DNA of 8,157 nt from DASUZD01 sp036377055 (GTDB lineage Bacteria; Actinomycetota; Thermoleophilia; Gaiellales; Gaiellaceae): the NCBI GenBank assembly GCA_036377055.1, contig DASUZD010000218.1, positions 1 to 8,157 of the forward strand. The letters run 5' to 3'. Under the pieces are notes generated by a model that made no database searches, was not told the origin of the DNA, and saw only the letters and a list, made by a program, of their open reading frames with translations. A program made the position numbers and the translations under genes. Below are positions 1 through 7,449 of this stretch, one piece after another; the stretch's first letter is position 1, and every line of letters starts with the position of its first letter.

Positions 1-684
1 GTCGAAGTCGACCCTCCCGTCACGCAGGAGGATCGCGCGGTCGCACAGGCGCTCGACCGCAGCCGCGTCGTGGGAGACGAACACGATCGTGCCGCCACGC
101 TGCTTGAACTCGAAGATCTTGCCGAAGCACTTGCGCTGGAACTGTTCGTCCCCGACGGCGAACACCTCGTCGAGCAGCAGGATGTCGGCGTCGATGTGCG
201 CGGCGATGGCGAACCCGAGCCGCATGTACATCCCCGACGAGTACGTCCGCACCGGCAGGTCGATGAACTCCTCCAGTCCCGCGAATGCGACGATCTCGTC
301 GAGTTGCTCGCGCACGTAGGCGCGCTTCAGGCCGTGGATCGAGCCGTTGAGGAAGACGTTCTCCCGGCCGGAGAGGTCGGGATGGAAGCCGGCGCCGAGC
401 TCGAGCAGCGAGCCGACGCGACCGCCCACGGCGACGCGGCCGGAGGTCGGTTTGATGATCGAAGCGAGGAGGCGGAGCAGCGTCGTCTTGCCCGAGCCGT
501 TCCGCCCGATCAGTCCGATGGCGCTGCCGGGCTCGACCTTGAGGGACACGTCCCGAAGCGCCCAGACGTCGCGGCCGCGGGAGTCGCTGCGAGACAGGAC
601 GAGGTCCTTGAGCGTGCGCCCCTGGCGCGGATAGACGCGGAAACGGCGCGACGCGTGCTCGAGCTCGATCTGACCCGGCGTCAC
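1..684 (-). CDS. Polysaccharide/teichoic-acid-type ABC exporter ATPase (Wzt/TagH-like), partial at 3' end
   Basis: The frame runs from a GTG at 684-682 to base 1 without a stop, giving 228 residues. Seen: Walker A GRNGSGKT (residues 60-67), the Q-loop-region stretch LLELGAGFHPDLSGREN (about 93-109), the atypical signature YSSGMYMRLGFA (148-159), Walker B ILLLDEVFAVGD (168-179, catalytic Glu173) and the switch His205 in FVSHD. The SSGM signature and the ELGAGFHP motif are typical of ATPases that power export of lipid-linked O-antigen, capsule or teichoic acid chains across the cytoplasmic membrane with a Wzm/TagG-type permease. The permease is not in the window. The start overlaps the hemH stop as GTGA, and no strong Shine-Dalgarno precedes it, so translation is probably coupled to hemH. 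Any C-terminal carbohydrate-binding domain, as in some Wzt proteins, would lie beyond base 1. The family call is firm; the exported polymer is unknown. Confidence 0.93.
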   Translation of the reverse strand, partial: MTPGQIELEHASRRFRVYPRQGRTLKDLVLSRSDSRGRDVWALRDVSLKVEPGSAIGLIGRNGSGKTTLLRLLASIIKPTSGRVAVGGRVGSLLELGAGFHPDLSGRENVFLNGSIHGLKRAYVREQLDEIVAFAGLEEFIDLPVRTYSSGMYMRLGFAIAAHIDADILLLDEVFAVGDEQFQRKCFGKIFEFKQRGGTIVFVSHDAAAVERLCDRAILLRDGRVDFD

Positions 685-1568
685 CCCGCCGACGGTACCG
701 AAAGGGCCCCCCGGACGAGGTTCGCGAGCACCCGGATCATCGGCGGGTCGGCGTTCGGCATCTCGATCCGGGCGAACGTCATGCCGAGCTCGCGCGCTTT
801 CTCCTGCGCTTCGGTGTCGAGGTCCCAGCGGATCTCGAGGTGGTCGGCGACGAAGCCGACCGGGCAGACGAGCACGTCGCGGACGCCGCGTTTGTGGAGG
901 TGGGCGAGGTGGTCGAGGATGTCCGGGCCCAGCCACGGCTCGCCGGTCTCCGACTCGCTCTGGAAGGAAAACGACCAGTCGCCGAGGTGCGCCGTCTCGG
1001 CGACGAGTCGCGACGTCTCGAGCAGCTGGTCCTTGTACGGATCGCCCTCGGCGAGGATTCTGGCCGGAAGGGAGTGGGCGGTGAACACGACGTGGCTCCG
1101 AGTGGCGCGGACGCGGTCGGCGAGGAGGTCGACAAAGGTGGGGTCGTCGTGCCAGCTCTCGACGAAGGCGAGGTCGGCGCGGCCCGCGAGCGCGCGCTCG
1201 AGCTGGTCGCGGTAGCCGGCGATCGACAGCCGGGAGTAATGCGGGGCGAGCACGAGCCCGACGACGGTGTCGGCGCCGCTCGCCAGTGCGTTCTCGGCCG
1301 CTTTCGAGATTCGCGGGGTCCAGTGCTTCATGCCGGTGAAGACGGGGGTGTTGCCGCCGAGCTCGCGCTCGAGCGCCGCTCGGGTCTCCTCGGTGATCGC
1401 GTTCAACGGCGAGCCGTCCTCGATCCCGAGCCGGCGGTAGCGCTCGACAAGGTCGTCGAGCAACTCCGGCCGGATAGGCCGCCCGCCGCGGATGTCGGCG
1501 TAGTAGGCGGGCACGTCCGCGAGCCGCTCCGGCGATCCGTAGGCCATCAGGACGACCGCTGCCTTCAC
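681..1568 (-). CDS. hemH: Ferrochelatase (coproporphyrin ferrochelatase type)
   Basis: A protein of 295 residues that inserts ferrous iron into a porphyrin late in heme synthesis. In Gram-positive lineages the usual substrate is coproporphyrin III (CpfC); in others it is protoporphyrin IX. Seen: N-terminal VVLMAYGSP (5-13), the GSPLNAIT loop (52-59), the TAHSLP motif with the metal-binding His165, the QSESETGEPWLGP stretch (203-215) and PVGFVADHLE (236-245) with the conserved acidic Glu245. All are in the expected order and the length is normal for a bacterial soluble enzyme. Only one cysteine (C235) is present, so the [2Fe-2S] cluster known from some actinobacterial ferrochelatases is probably absent. 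The GTG start at 1568-1566 is the only one downstream of an in-frame TGA; it has no clear Shine-Dalgarno site. It lies 54 bases after the small exported protein gene, and its TGA overlaps the next gene's GTG. I infer the CpfC substrate from lineage, not from the sequence. Confidence 0.95.
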   Translation of the reverse strand: MKAAVVLMAYGSPERLADVPAYYADIRGGRPIRPELLDDLVERYRRLGIEDGSPLNAITEETRAALERELGGNTPVFTGMKHWTPRISKAAENALASGADTVVGLVLAPHYSRLSIAGYRDQLERALAGRADLAFVESWHDDPTFVDLLADRVRATRSHVVFTAHSLPARILAEGDPYKDQLLETSRLVAETAHLGDWSFSFQSESETGEPWLGPDILDHLAHLHKRGVRDVLVCPVGFVADHLEIRWDLDTEAQEKARELGMTFARIEMPNADPPMIRVLANLVRGALSVPSAG

Positions 1569-1622
1569 GCGCGGGACGCTACCGGAGCCGTTCCGGCATC
1601 AGACGAGCCGGATCACGTGAGC

Positions 1623-2207
1623 TTAATCTCCTTGGGCTTGGATCGACACGACGAAGCTGGTCACCCGTCCGCCGCGAACCGTTGCGAGTAGCGCAGGAAA
1701 CGTGTAGCGCTCGGGAACGACACCAGTTCGCACGACCAGCCACCAGCCCCGAACGGCCGGGATGTCGCGCCGGTACAGCCGCAGGAATGCGTGGGGGTAG
1801 AGCCTTCGAAGCTTCGAAAGGCTGTCGCCGATTCGCAAGCCGGCGCCCGTCCGCCACGCGGCCCCGCTCGCTCGCATGTTGTCGAGCCGAACCTTGCGGG
1901 CCCCGCACGGGTGGAGCCCGTCGACGCCGTACGAGCCGAAGGTCCCGCGCAACCCGAGCCCCGCCCACTTGACGGTGGCGAAGCCGGCCATCCCCTTGAC
2001 CGGCTTGCAGCTCGAGGGCTCTCCCAAAGCCCTGACCGCGTCGGCCAGCGAGGCATCCGCATGCGCTTGCCACGGCCCGATCGTCTGCGTCTCTACGCCG
2101 ACGCGGATCGTCGCCGGCTGCACCGCCGCCCCGGCGAGCGTCACGCAGATCAGAAGGGCGGCGACTGCGGCGACCGCACAGACGGCTTTCGGTCGGTCTA
2201 CGGCCAG
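1623..2207 (-). CDS. Small exported protein of unknown function; start codon unresolved
   Basis: I do not recognise a named family. The reading frame ends at TAA 1625-1623. It encodes an N-terminal hydrophobic leader (residues 8-29, after RPK), then about 165 residues rich in Gly, Arg and Leu, with Cys67 and Cys101 able to form a disulfide once exported, and a C-terminal half with GLRIGDSLSKLRRLYPHA (123-140), WWLVV and a YTFPALLATV stretch. The style resembles small secreted proteins I associate with Thermoleophilia genomes. The start is a problem: the leader begins at GTA 2201-2199, overlapping the RHS stop TAG. The nearest in-frame candidates are a rare CTG at 2207 (used here), a GTG at 2351 deep inside the RHS gene that adds 48 residues, and a GTG at 2144 that removes most of the leader. 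Either an unusual start is used or the original start was lost. Hypotheses for its role include a partner or immunity protein for the RHS product, but nothing in the sequence proves this. Confidence 0.7.
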   Translation of the reverse strand: MAVDRPKAVCAVAAVAALLICVTLAGAAVQPATIRVGVETQTIGPWQAHADASLADAVRALGEPSSCKPVKGMAGFATVKWAGLGLRGTFGSYGVDGLHPCGARKVRLDNMRASGAAWRTGAGLRIGDSLSKLRRLYPHAFLRLYRRDIPAVRGWWLVVRTGVVPERYTFPALLATVRGGRVTSFVVSIQAQGD

Positions 2208-5200
2208 GGCCCCCAGCCGATGTGCACGTGGTTCTTGTGCTGTGCGAGCGTCGAGGGCGGGTAGTAGTTCTTCGTGTGCGGATAGACGCGGCTCGGACTG
2301 GCGCCGATGATCTGCCTGATGATAAGACGCTCGTGGTTTTCGTCTAGCCACTTCATGAACCTCGAAGTCTCACTGTAGTTCGCACTCGTGTAGTTGCCAA
2401 TATCTGCCGCCCACCCTCCCCAATGTCCATGCGGGCTGTCGTATCCGTGCCCAGCCCTGAGGACGTTGATCAGGAGCTTCCAGACCTTGGCGATCTGGAT
2501 GAGGCCGCGCTTTACCTGCCAGGCAATCCGCTTCGGCGTGCAGAGGTCGTAGATGATGTCGCTCCGGTGCGCGGACCAGAGGGAGACGTTCGGGTCGGCG
2601 AGGACGCGGCGGCCGAGCGGCGTGCACGATGAGCTGCCGCTAGCGGACTGGAGGCACCTGACTGTGTCCTCCGAGTCCTCGTCGGCTGCGGCACTCGACT
2701 CGCCCGCAAGGCAGGGGCCATCGTCGGCAGGCTGCGTAGCGCCCATCCCGGTCGGGTCGACGAGAACCGTCGGCTCGTCGTCCGCGTAGACGTAGCTCGA
2801 GACGTAAGGGCTGCCCGTGGCCACCGGAAGCGGGTCGAGCGTCAGGAATCGCCCCGATGCGGGGTCGTACTCGCGCGCGCGGAGGTTGTAGAGACCGATT
2901 GCGTCGAGGTACTCGCCGGTGAACTTCATGAAGTTCGCAGGCGCGCTGTTCGAGTTCTTCGTCTCGGTCCGGATCGCGCCGAACGGCTCGTAGACCTCGG
3001 TCCACTGGCTGACGCCTGTCGCCGAGGTCAGGTTCATGACGGAGCCGAGGTCGTCGTAGTGGTAGTAGTAGGCGGCGCCGCCCGTCGTCATCGAGATCCG
3101 CTGCGCCCCGTAGACGTAGCGGCGGAGTAGCGCGTTGTTGCCGTCCCGCTCGAGCGCGATCTGCGGCACGCCCTCGGTCGCGACGTCCCAGAGGTAGTTC
3201 GTCTTCTTCGAGGCCTGGCTGCCGGTCGACGCCTGTAGGCGCAGGCCGTCGCCGTTGTACGTGTACGTGGTGGTCGTGCTCCCGCTGGTCGTGGAGACGA
3301 TCCGGTTCGCCAGGTCGTATGTGAACGTGCGGGAGCCGGCGGTCTTCTGGTTGCCGTTCTGGTCGTAGGTGTACGCGGTCGAGCCGGCCTGGGTCAGCTG
3401 GTCGGCTGCGTTGTAGGTGTAGCTCGTCGTCCCGGTTGGACGCGCCTCGGTCAGCCGGTTGCCGACCGCGTCGTACGTCCAGCGGATGAACGGATCGCCC
3501 GAGCCTGGGCAGCTGGCCTGGAAGCAGACGCTCGTCAGCCGGTCGTTCCCGTCGTAGCCGTAGCTCGTCGTGCTCGAGATTGCGCCGCTCCGGACGACGG
3601 TGGTCGGCTTCCCGACGGCGTCGCGGGTGTACACGAAGTCGGAGAGGACGGAGACCCCCTTCGCGTTCTTCACCTCGCTGACCCGCCCGGCGCGGTCGTA
3701 GGTGCGCGTCTCGACGTACCCGTTCCCGGACGGAAGCGTCGTCTGGACCAGGTTCGAGGCGGCGTCGTAGGAGTACGCCGTCGTCTGGCCGCCGCTCGTC
3801 GCGCTCCGCATCCGCTCGTCGTTGTCGTAGCCGTAGGTCGTGGCCGTTCCGTCGGGATACGTCCGCGACGTGAGGTTCCCGGCGAGGTCATAGGCGTACG
3901 TGAACACGTTCGCCCCGCGCGTCACGCCTGCGAGGCGATTCGCGGCGTCGTAGGTGTAGGTCTGCGCGCCGGAGCCGTCCGTCATCTGCGTCCGGTTGCC
4001 GACCGCGTCGTACGTGAACGAGACACCAGGCGTCGAATCCGAGTACGCGATCGAGGTCACCCGGCCGACCGCGTCGTAGCCGGTCGTCGTCGTGCCGTCA
4101 CCCGCGGTCTGCGTCGAGTTCCCGTTCGCGTCCACCATCGACGTCTGGTTACCGTTCGCGTCGTACGCGAACGTCCACTGCTGACCTGTCGGCGACGTCA
4201 CGCTGGTCTGCCGGTTTGCGTTGTCGTAGGTGTAGGTCGTCGTGTGGTTCTTCGCGTCGACGCGGGTTAGCAAGTTACCGGCCCCGTCGTAGGTGTATTG
4301 CGTCATTCCACCGTCCGGGGCCGTGACCTTCGTCAGGCGGTTCTCGGCGTCGTACTCGTAGCTCGTGGTGTGGCTCGCGGCGTCCGTAACGCCGGTCCTG
4401 TTCCCGACCTTGTCGTAGGAATAGCTCGTGACGTTGCCGAGTGGATCGGTCTCCGTCACAACACGGCCGGCCGCGTCGTACGTGAACGTCCTCGCATAGT
4501 CGTCCGGGTTCGCTCCCTGCACGTTTCCGCGCGGTTCGACCTGTTTCGCAAGGTTGCCGTTCTGGTCCGAGAAGTAGGTCGTCTTCTCGCTGAGCGGCGT
4601 CGTGACGCTCGCGAGCCGGTTGTCCGCGTCGTACGTCGACGTCGAGACGCGGTTGAGCTGGTCGGTTTCGGTGATCCGGTTCCCGGCCGCGTCGTAGCTG
4701 TACTGGGTGACGCCGGTGTCCGGTGCGGTGATCTTGATCAGCCGGTTCTGCGCGTCGTAGTCGTAGGTGGTGGTGTGGTTGAGCGCGTCGGTGACCGTCT
4801 TCAGGTTGCCGGCGTTGTCGTAGGTGTTGGTGGTCGTCTTCCCGAGCGGGTTCGTCTCGGTCAGGACGTGCCCGGCATTGTCGTAGGTGAACGTCCACGT
4901 ATATGCGGACGGGTTCCCGCCCTGCACGTTGCCGAGCGGGTCGACGCGCGTGAGGACGTTGCCGGCGGCGTCGTAGGTGTAGGTGGTCTTGTTCCCGAGC
5001 GGGTCCGTCAGCGACGCGAGGTTGCCGTTGGCGTCGTAGATGTAGGTGGTGGTGTGCGAGTTCCCGTCGGTCGAGCTCGTCAGCTGACCCTGGGCGTTGT
5101 AGACATTCTGCTGCACGCTGTGGCCGTCGACGGTGATGCTCGCCAGGTTGCCGCTGCCGTCGTAGCCGTACGTGGTCAGCTTGCCGCGGGCGTCGGTGAC

Positions 5201-7441
5201 GGTCGCGACGTCGTTCCGCGCGTTGTACGTGAGCGTCTTCGTCGCGTTCAGCGCCGTCGAGGTGGCGGATGTGAGGTTGCCCTTTGCGTCATAGCCGAGC
5301 GAGACCTGGTTTCCGTTCGGTGCCGTGACGCCGGTCTCGTTCAGCCCGGAATCGAAGCCGAACTGGGTCGTGTTCGTTTGGGCGTCGATGCGCTGGAAGA
5401 GGACACCGTTCTGGTAGACGTCCTTCCAGACGTTGCCGCGCGCGTCGGTCACGGTCGTCGTCTGCGTGGCCGAGTCCCAGGCGAAGGTCGTCGTGTTGTT
5501 CAGCGCGTCCTTCTGCTGGGTTACGCGACCGTCGGAGCCGTACGTGTTCTGGACGAGCGCATGCCCGAGCGGATCGGTGATGGTCGTCAGCCGGTTGCCG
5601 GCGTCGTACCCGTACGTCCACACCTTGCCGCGCAGGTCGGTGACCGACGTGAGAAGGCCGCCGGTGTAGCCGTACGAGACCGTGCGACCCGCCGGAAGCG
5701 CGAGCTGCGTGAGCAGGCTGCCCGTGTAGGTGAACGTGACCTGCCGCCCCGCGGCGTCGGTGACCGTGGCCAGGTGGTTCGAGCCGTTGTAGGCCAGGGT
5801 CAGGCCCTGGTTGTCCCGGTCCTTGAGCGCGGTCAGCCGACCCTGCGAATCGAACGTGTAGGTGATTTGGTCGTTTCGGACGAGCGTGTACGTGCCGCCG
5901 GCGAGCGAGAGCGTCGCCAGTGCGCCCGCGGCGCCGACGTAGCTGCCGTCCGGCTGCTTCGTGTAGTAGACCTGCTGCCCGTCCTCGGAGTGCACGATCA
6001 CGTCCCCGTTCCCCTGCACCGCCAACGACGCGGCGAGGCTGTCCGTCCACCCCTGCCCCAGCCGACCCACGGTCGTATCCGATGACGTGTAGGAGCGCGT
6101 CCACGTGAACGGCACGCCGGTTCCCGGCACGCTTACGTCGGCGACCTGCTCCTCGAACGCGCCCGTGAGCGTGTTCACGGGCTCGCTCAGCGTCGCGCTC
6201 GCGCACTTCGCGAGCCTGAACCCGAAGAAGACCCCGCTGAATCCACAGCCGTTGTCCTGTCCTGACGTCCCCGACAGGGTCAGGGTGACGTTGCCGGTGG
6301 CGTCGGCGAAGGGGTTGACGTAGATCTTGTAGTTGTCGCTGGTGCCGGAGGTGAGCGTCGCCATGATGCCCGCCGGCCCGGGCGGCGGCTCCCAGTTCGT
6401 CCCCGCCAGCTCGTTCCCGCTCGGGTCCTCGATCTTGTACTGAGTGCCGGAGATCGTGCTCCCCGACCAGGTCAGCGTGACCGTCTCGCCGGCGACCCCG
6501 TGGAAGGGAAAGAGCGCGTTCTGGCCGGGGGTGCCGAGCGTGATCGTGCGTGAGCTGCCGTCGGCGACCATGGGCGGGGTGCTCAGGTCCGCGGGCACGT
6601 CCCAGAGCGTCAACGTCGTGTTCCCGTACGCGTCGCCGGGCGCGTCGACCACGACCGAATAGGTGCCCGCCGCCAGCGTGTGCGTGTCGATGAAGTCCCA
6701 CGAGTTTGCGCCGATCGCGCTCGTGCCGGCGACGGTCGTGCCGCCGCTCATGATCCGCACGAACTCGATCGGGCAGCAGCCCGACGGCGAGGTGAGCGTC
6801 CCCGTCGCCGCGCGCAGACTGACGCGCTGTCCCTCGGTGGCAGTGAACGTGTAGGCGGCATTCTGGCCCGGCGAGGTCGTCTGCACCGCTACCGGCGGCC
6901 CGCCGGGCGTGATCGAGCCGGACAGGTCGGCCGCAACGTCATAGAGCGCCAGGGTCATGCTGCCCGTGTTTCCCTGCGGGTCGACCGTGATCGTGTACGT
7001 CCCCGGCGCGGTCAGGTTCAACGGCTCGTAGAACTTCCCCGACGTGTACACGTAGCTCGAGCTCCAGGTCGCGCCCGGGCCGCTGAAGGAGACGAGCGCA
7101 TACAGGATCGAATCGCTGTAGATGTTCAGGCTCACGCGCTCCCCCGCCGTGCCCGAGAAGGTGATCGAACCCGTGTCGCCCGCCGACGGGATCGTCAACA
7201 CGAACGGCGCCCCATTCGCCGTCAACGAGCCCGTGATCACCGACTCCGCCCGCGCCGCCCCGCTTGGCCAGAGGCTCTTGGTCGGTCCCCCGGAGGGAAT
7301 CAGCGCGTACGTCGCGGACGGCTGCTGCGCGTCCACGATCCGCGCCGCGCCGGTGCCCACCCCTACAAGAGCTGCCGCCAGGACGGCGAGCACTGCAAGA
7401 AGCCGGAACGACAGGAACGACCCTCCACGACCGCGGCGCAC
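2198..7441 (-). CDS. Giant secreted RHS/YD-repeat protein with C-terminal LAS-type zinc peptidase-like domain
   Basis: A protein of 1747 residues. The GTG start at 7441 is chosen because GGGAGG lies 8 bases upstream and a signal peptide follows directly (charged RRGRGG, hydrophobic 14-31, likely cleavage after VDA at 38). Domains: three tandem beta-sandwich-like units (about 66-172, 173-286, 287-392) resembling pre-peptidase C-terminal modules; a DUF6531-like segment (about 419-495, VNTLTGAF to the RSYTSSD/GQGW region); about 40 YD repeats (about 523-1400); an RHS core (about 1438-1566) with EYDPASGRF and the VDPTG boundary; a Ser/Asp-rich linker; and a terminal domain (about 1608-1747). That domain has H1673-x6-D1680 and H1738-V-H1740, the zinc pattern of LAS peptidases (M15/VanY, hedgehog), many of which cut peptidoglycan peptides. 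RHS repeats in other proteins form a hollow shell around a C-terminal toxin; here Sec export (WapA-like) is implied, as no PAAR or T6SS part is seen. No LPXTG anchor. It sits between hemE and hemH. The RHS call is firm; peptidase activity is inferred. Confidence 0.95.
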   Translation of the reverse strand: MRRGRGGSFLSFRLLAVLAVLAAALVGVGTGAARIVDAQQPSATYALIPSGGPTKSLWPSGAARAESVITGSLTANGAPFVLTIPSAGDTGSITFSGTAGERVSLNIYSDSILYALVSFSGPGATWSSSYVYTSGKFYEPLNLTAPGTYTITVDPQGNTGSMTLALYDVAADLSGSITPGGPPVAVQTTSPGQNAAYTFTATEGQRVSLRAATGTLTSPSGCCPIEFVRIMSGGTTVAGTSAIGANSWDFIDTHTLAAGTYSVVVDAPGDAYGNTTLTLWDVPADLSTPPMVADGSSRTITLGTPGQNALFPFHGVAGETVTLTWSGSTISGTQYKIEDPSGNELAGTNWEPPPGPAGIMATLTSGTSDNYKIYVNPFADATGNVTLTLSGTSGQDNGCGFSGVFFGFRLAKCASATLSEPVNTLTGAFEEQVADVSVPGTGVPFTWTRSYTSSDTTVGRLGQGWTDSLAASLAVQGNGDVIVHSEDGQQVYYTKQPDGSYVGAAGALATLSLAGGTYTLVRNDQITYTFDSQGRLTALKDRDNQGLTLAYNGSNHLATVTDAAGRQVTFTYTGSLLTQLALPAGRTVSYGYTGGLLTSVTDLRGKVWTYGYDAGNRLTTITDPLGHALVQNTYGSDGRVTQQKDALNNTTTFAWDSATQTTTVTDARGNVWKDVYQNGVLFQRIDAQTNTTQFGFDSGLNETGVTAPNGNQVSLGYDAKGNLTSATSTALNATKTLTYNARNDVATVTDARGKLTTYGYDGSGNLASITVDGHSVQQNVYNAQGQLTSSTDGNSHTTTYIYDANGNLASLTDPLGNKTTYTYDAAGNVLTRVDPLGNVQGGNPSAYTWTFTYDNAGHVLTETNPLGKTTTNTYDNAGNLKTVTDALNHTTTYDYDAQNRLIKITAPDTGVTQYSYDAAGNRITETDQLNRVSTSTYDADNRLASVTTPLSEKTTYFSDQNGNLAKQVEPRGNVQGANPDDYARTFTYDAAGRVVTETDPLGNVTSYSYDKVGNRTGVTDAASHTTSYEYDAENRLTKVTAPDGGMTQYTYDGAGNLLTRVDAKNHTTTYTYDNANRQTSVTSPTGQQWTFAYDANGNQTSMVDANGNSTQTAGDGTTTTGYDAVGRVTSIAYSDSTPGVSFTYDAVGNRTQMTDGSGAQTYTYDAANRLAGVTRGANVFTYAYDLAGNLTSRTYPDGTATTYGYDNDERMRSATSGGQTTAYSYDAASNLVQTTLPSGNGYVETRTYDRAGRVSEVKNAKGVSVLSDFVYTRDAVGKPTTVVRSGAISSTTSYGYDGNDRLTSVCFQASCPGSGDPFIRWTYDAVGNRLTEARPTGTTSYTYNAADQLTQAGSTAYTYDQNGNQKTAGSRTFTYDLANRIVSTTSGSTTTTYTYNGDGLRLQASTGSQASKKTNYLWDVATEGVPQIALERDGNNALLRRYVYGAQRISMTTGGAAYYYHYDDLGSVMNLTSATGVSQWTEVYEPFGAIRTETKNSNSAPANFMKFTGEYLDAIGLYNLRAREYDPASGRFLTLDPLPVATGSPYVSSYVYADDEPTVLVDPTGMGATQPADDGPCLAGESSAAADEDSEDTVRCLQSASGSSSCTPLGRRVLADPNVSLWSAHRSDIIYDLCTPKRIAWQVKRGLIQIAKVWKLLINVLRAGHGYDSPHGHWGGWAADIGNYTSANYSETSRFMKWLDENHERLIIRQIIGASPSRVYPHTKNYYPPSTLAQHKNHVHIGWGPWP
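2201..2620 (-). other. C-terminal LAS-like zinc peptidase/toxin domain of the RHS protein
   Basis: This segment encodes residues 1608-1747, the variable tip that follows the RHS core. Seen: the lead-in VLRAGHGYDSPHGHWGGWAADIG, shown here by its key residues H1671, H1673, G1676 and D1680, then a helical MKWLDENHERLIIRQIIG stretch, and the end KNHVHIGWGPWP with H1738 and H1740. In LAS peptidases the first His, the Asp and the last His bind zinc, and the first His of H-x-H can act as the base. Spacing H-x6-D is as in VanX-type enzymes. Likely substrate: peptidoglycan stem or cross-bridge peptides (inferred). The protein ends seven residues after the last ligand, so the domain looks complete. Confidence 0.65.
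4187..4528 (-). repeat. Higher-order YD repeat, copy B (residues 972-1085)
   Basis: Partner of the block at 4933-4592. It opens with GNVQGANPDDYARTFTYD and carries TAPDGGMTQYTYDGAGN at the same offset as in copy A. The match of both the rare linker and the TAPD..G.TQY segment in register points to an old internal duplication of several YD units. Confidence 0.7.
4592..4933 (-). repeat. Higher-order YD repeat, copy A (residues 837-950)
   Basis: This block begins with GNVQGGNPSAYTWTFTYD, an unusually long linker between YD units, and runs through TAPDTGVTQYSYDAAGN. It aligns without gaps, over about 114 residues, with copy B located 135 residues (405 bases) further along the protein. Roughly half or more of the positions are identical by eye. 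Confidence 0.7.
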
Positions 7442-7449
7442 GACCCGAA

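Larger units (their letters stand above)
3242..5875 (-). repeat. YD-repeat tract coding for the RHS beta-shell
   Basis: Within the RHS gene the DNA repeats imperfectly with a period near 63 bases (about 21 residues). Each unit encodes a core like YxYDxxGNLxxVTDPLG; I count about 40 units by eye between residues 523 and 1400. On the plus strand the tract appears as recurrent gtcgtaggtgtaggt-type words. The best-conserved units lie in the middle (about residues 800-1170); units near the start are more divergent, with YT or YN in place of YD. This is protein-coding repetition typical of RHS/teneurin-like proteins, not a non-coding array. Confidence 0.93.

Noticed and set aside
70..1691. Plus-strand open frames opposite the ABC ATPase and hemH
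   Set aside because: Both minus-strand genes show full family motifs. The plus-strand frames give Arg/Glu/Ala-rich sequence without domains.
2198..2220. Programmed -1 frameshift joining the RHS protein to the downstream exported protein
   Set aside because: The downstream frame is indeed -1 and overlaps, and a G-run precedes the stop, but the codons TGG GGG CCC do not form a slippery heptamer that re-pairs in the -1 frame. A fusion would also place a signal peptide after the toxin tip.
3242..5875. Regular short repeats that could suggest a CRISPR array
   Set aside because: Period of about 63 bases, imperfect units, no identical repeats with unique spacers, and a continuous YD-repeat coding frame.
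4298..6085. Long plus-strand open frame of 595 codons opposite the RHS gene
   Set aside because: It is the antisense shadow of the YD tract in GC-rich DNA: low-complexity Val/Gly/Arg runs that mirror the repeat, no recognisable domain, no Shine-Dalgarno site seen.
5289..6701. 470-codon minus-strand frame inside the RHS gene
   Set aside because: It is an alternate frame of the same strand, with Arg/His-rich composition typical of shifted high-GC coding; the RHS frame explains the DNA fully.
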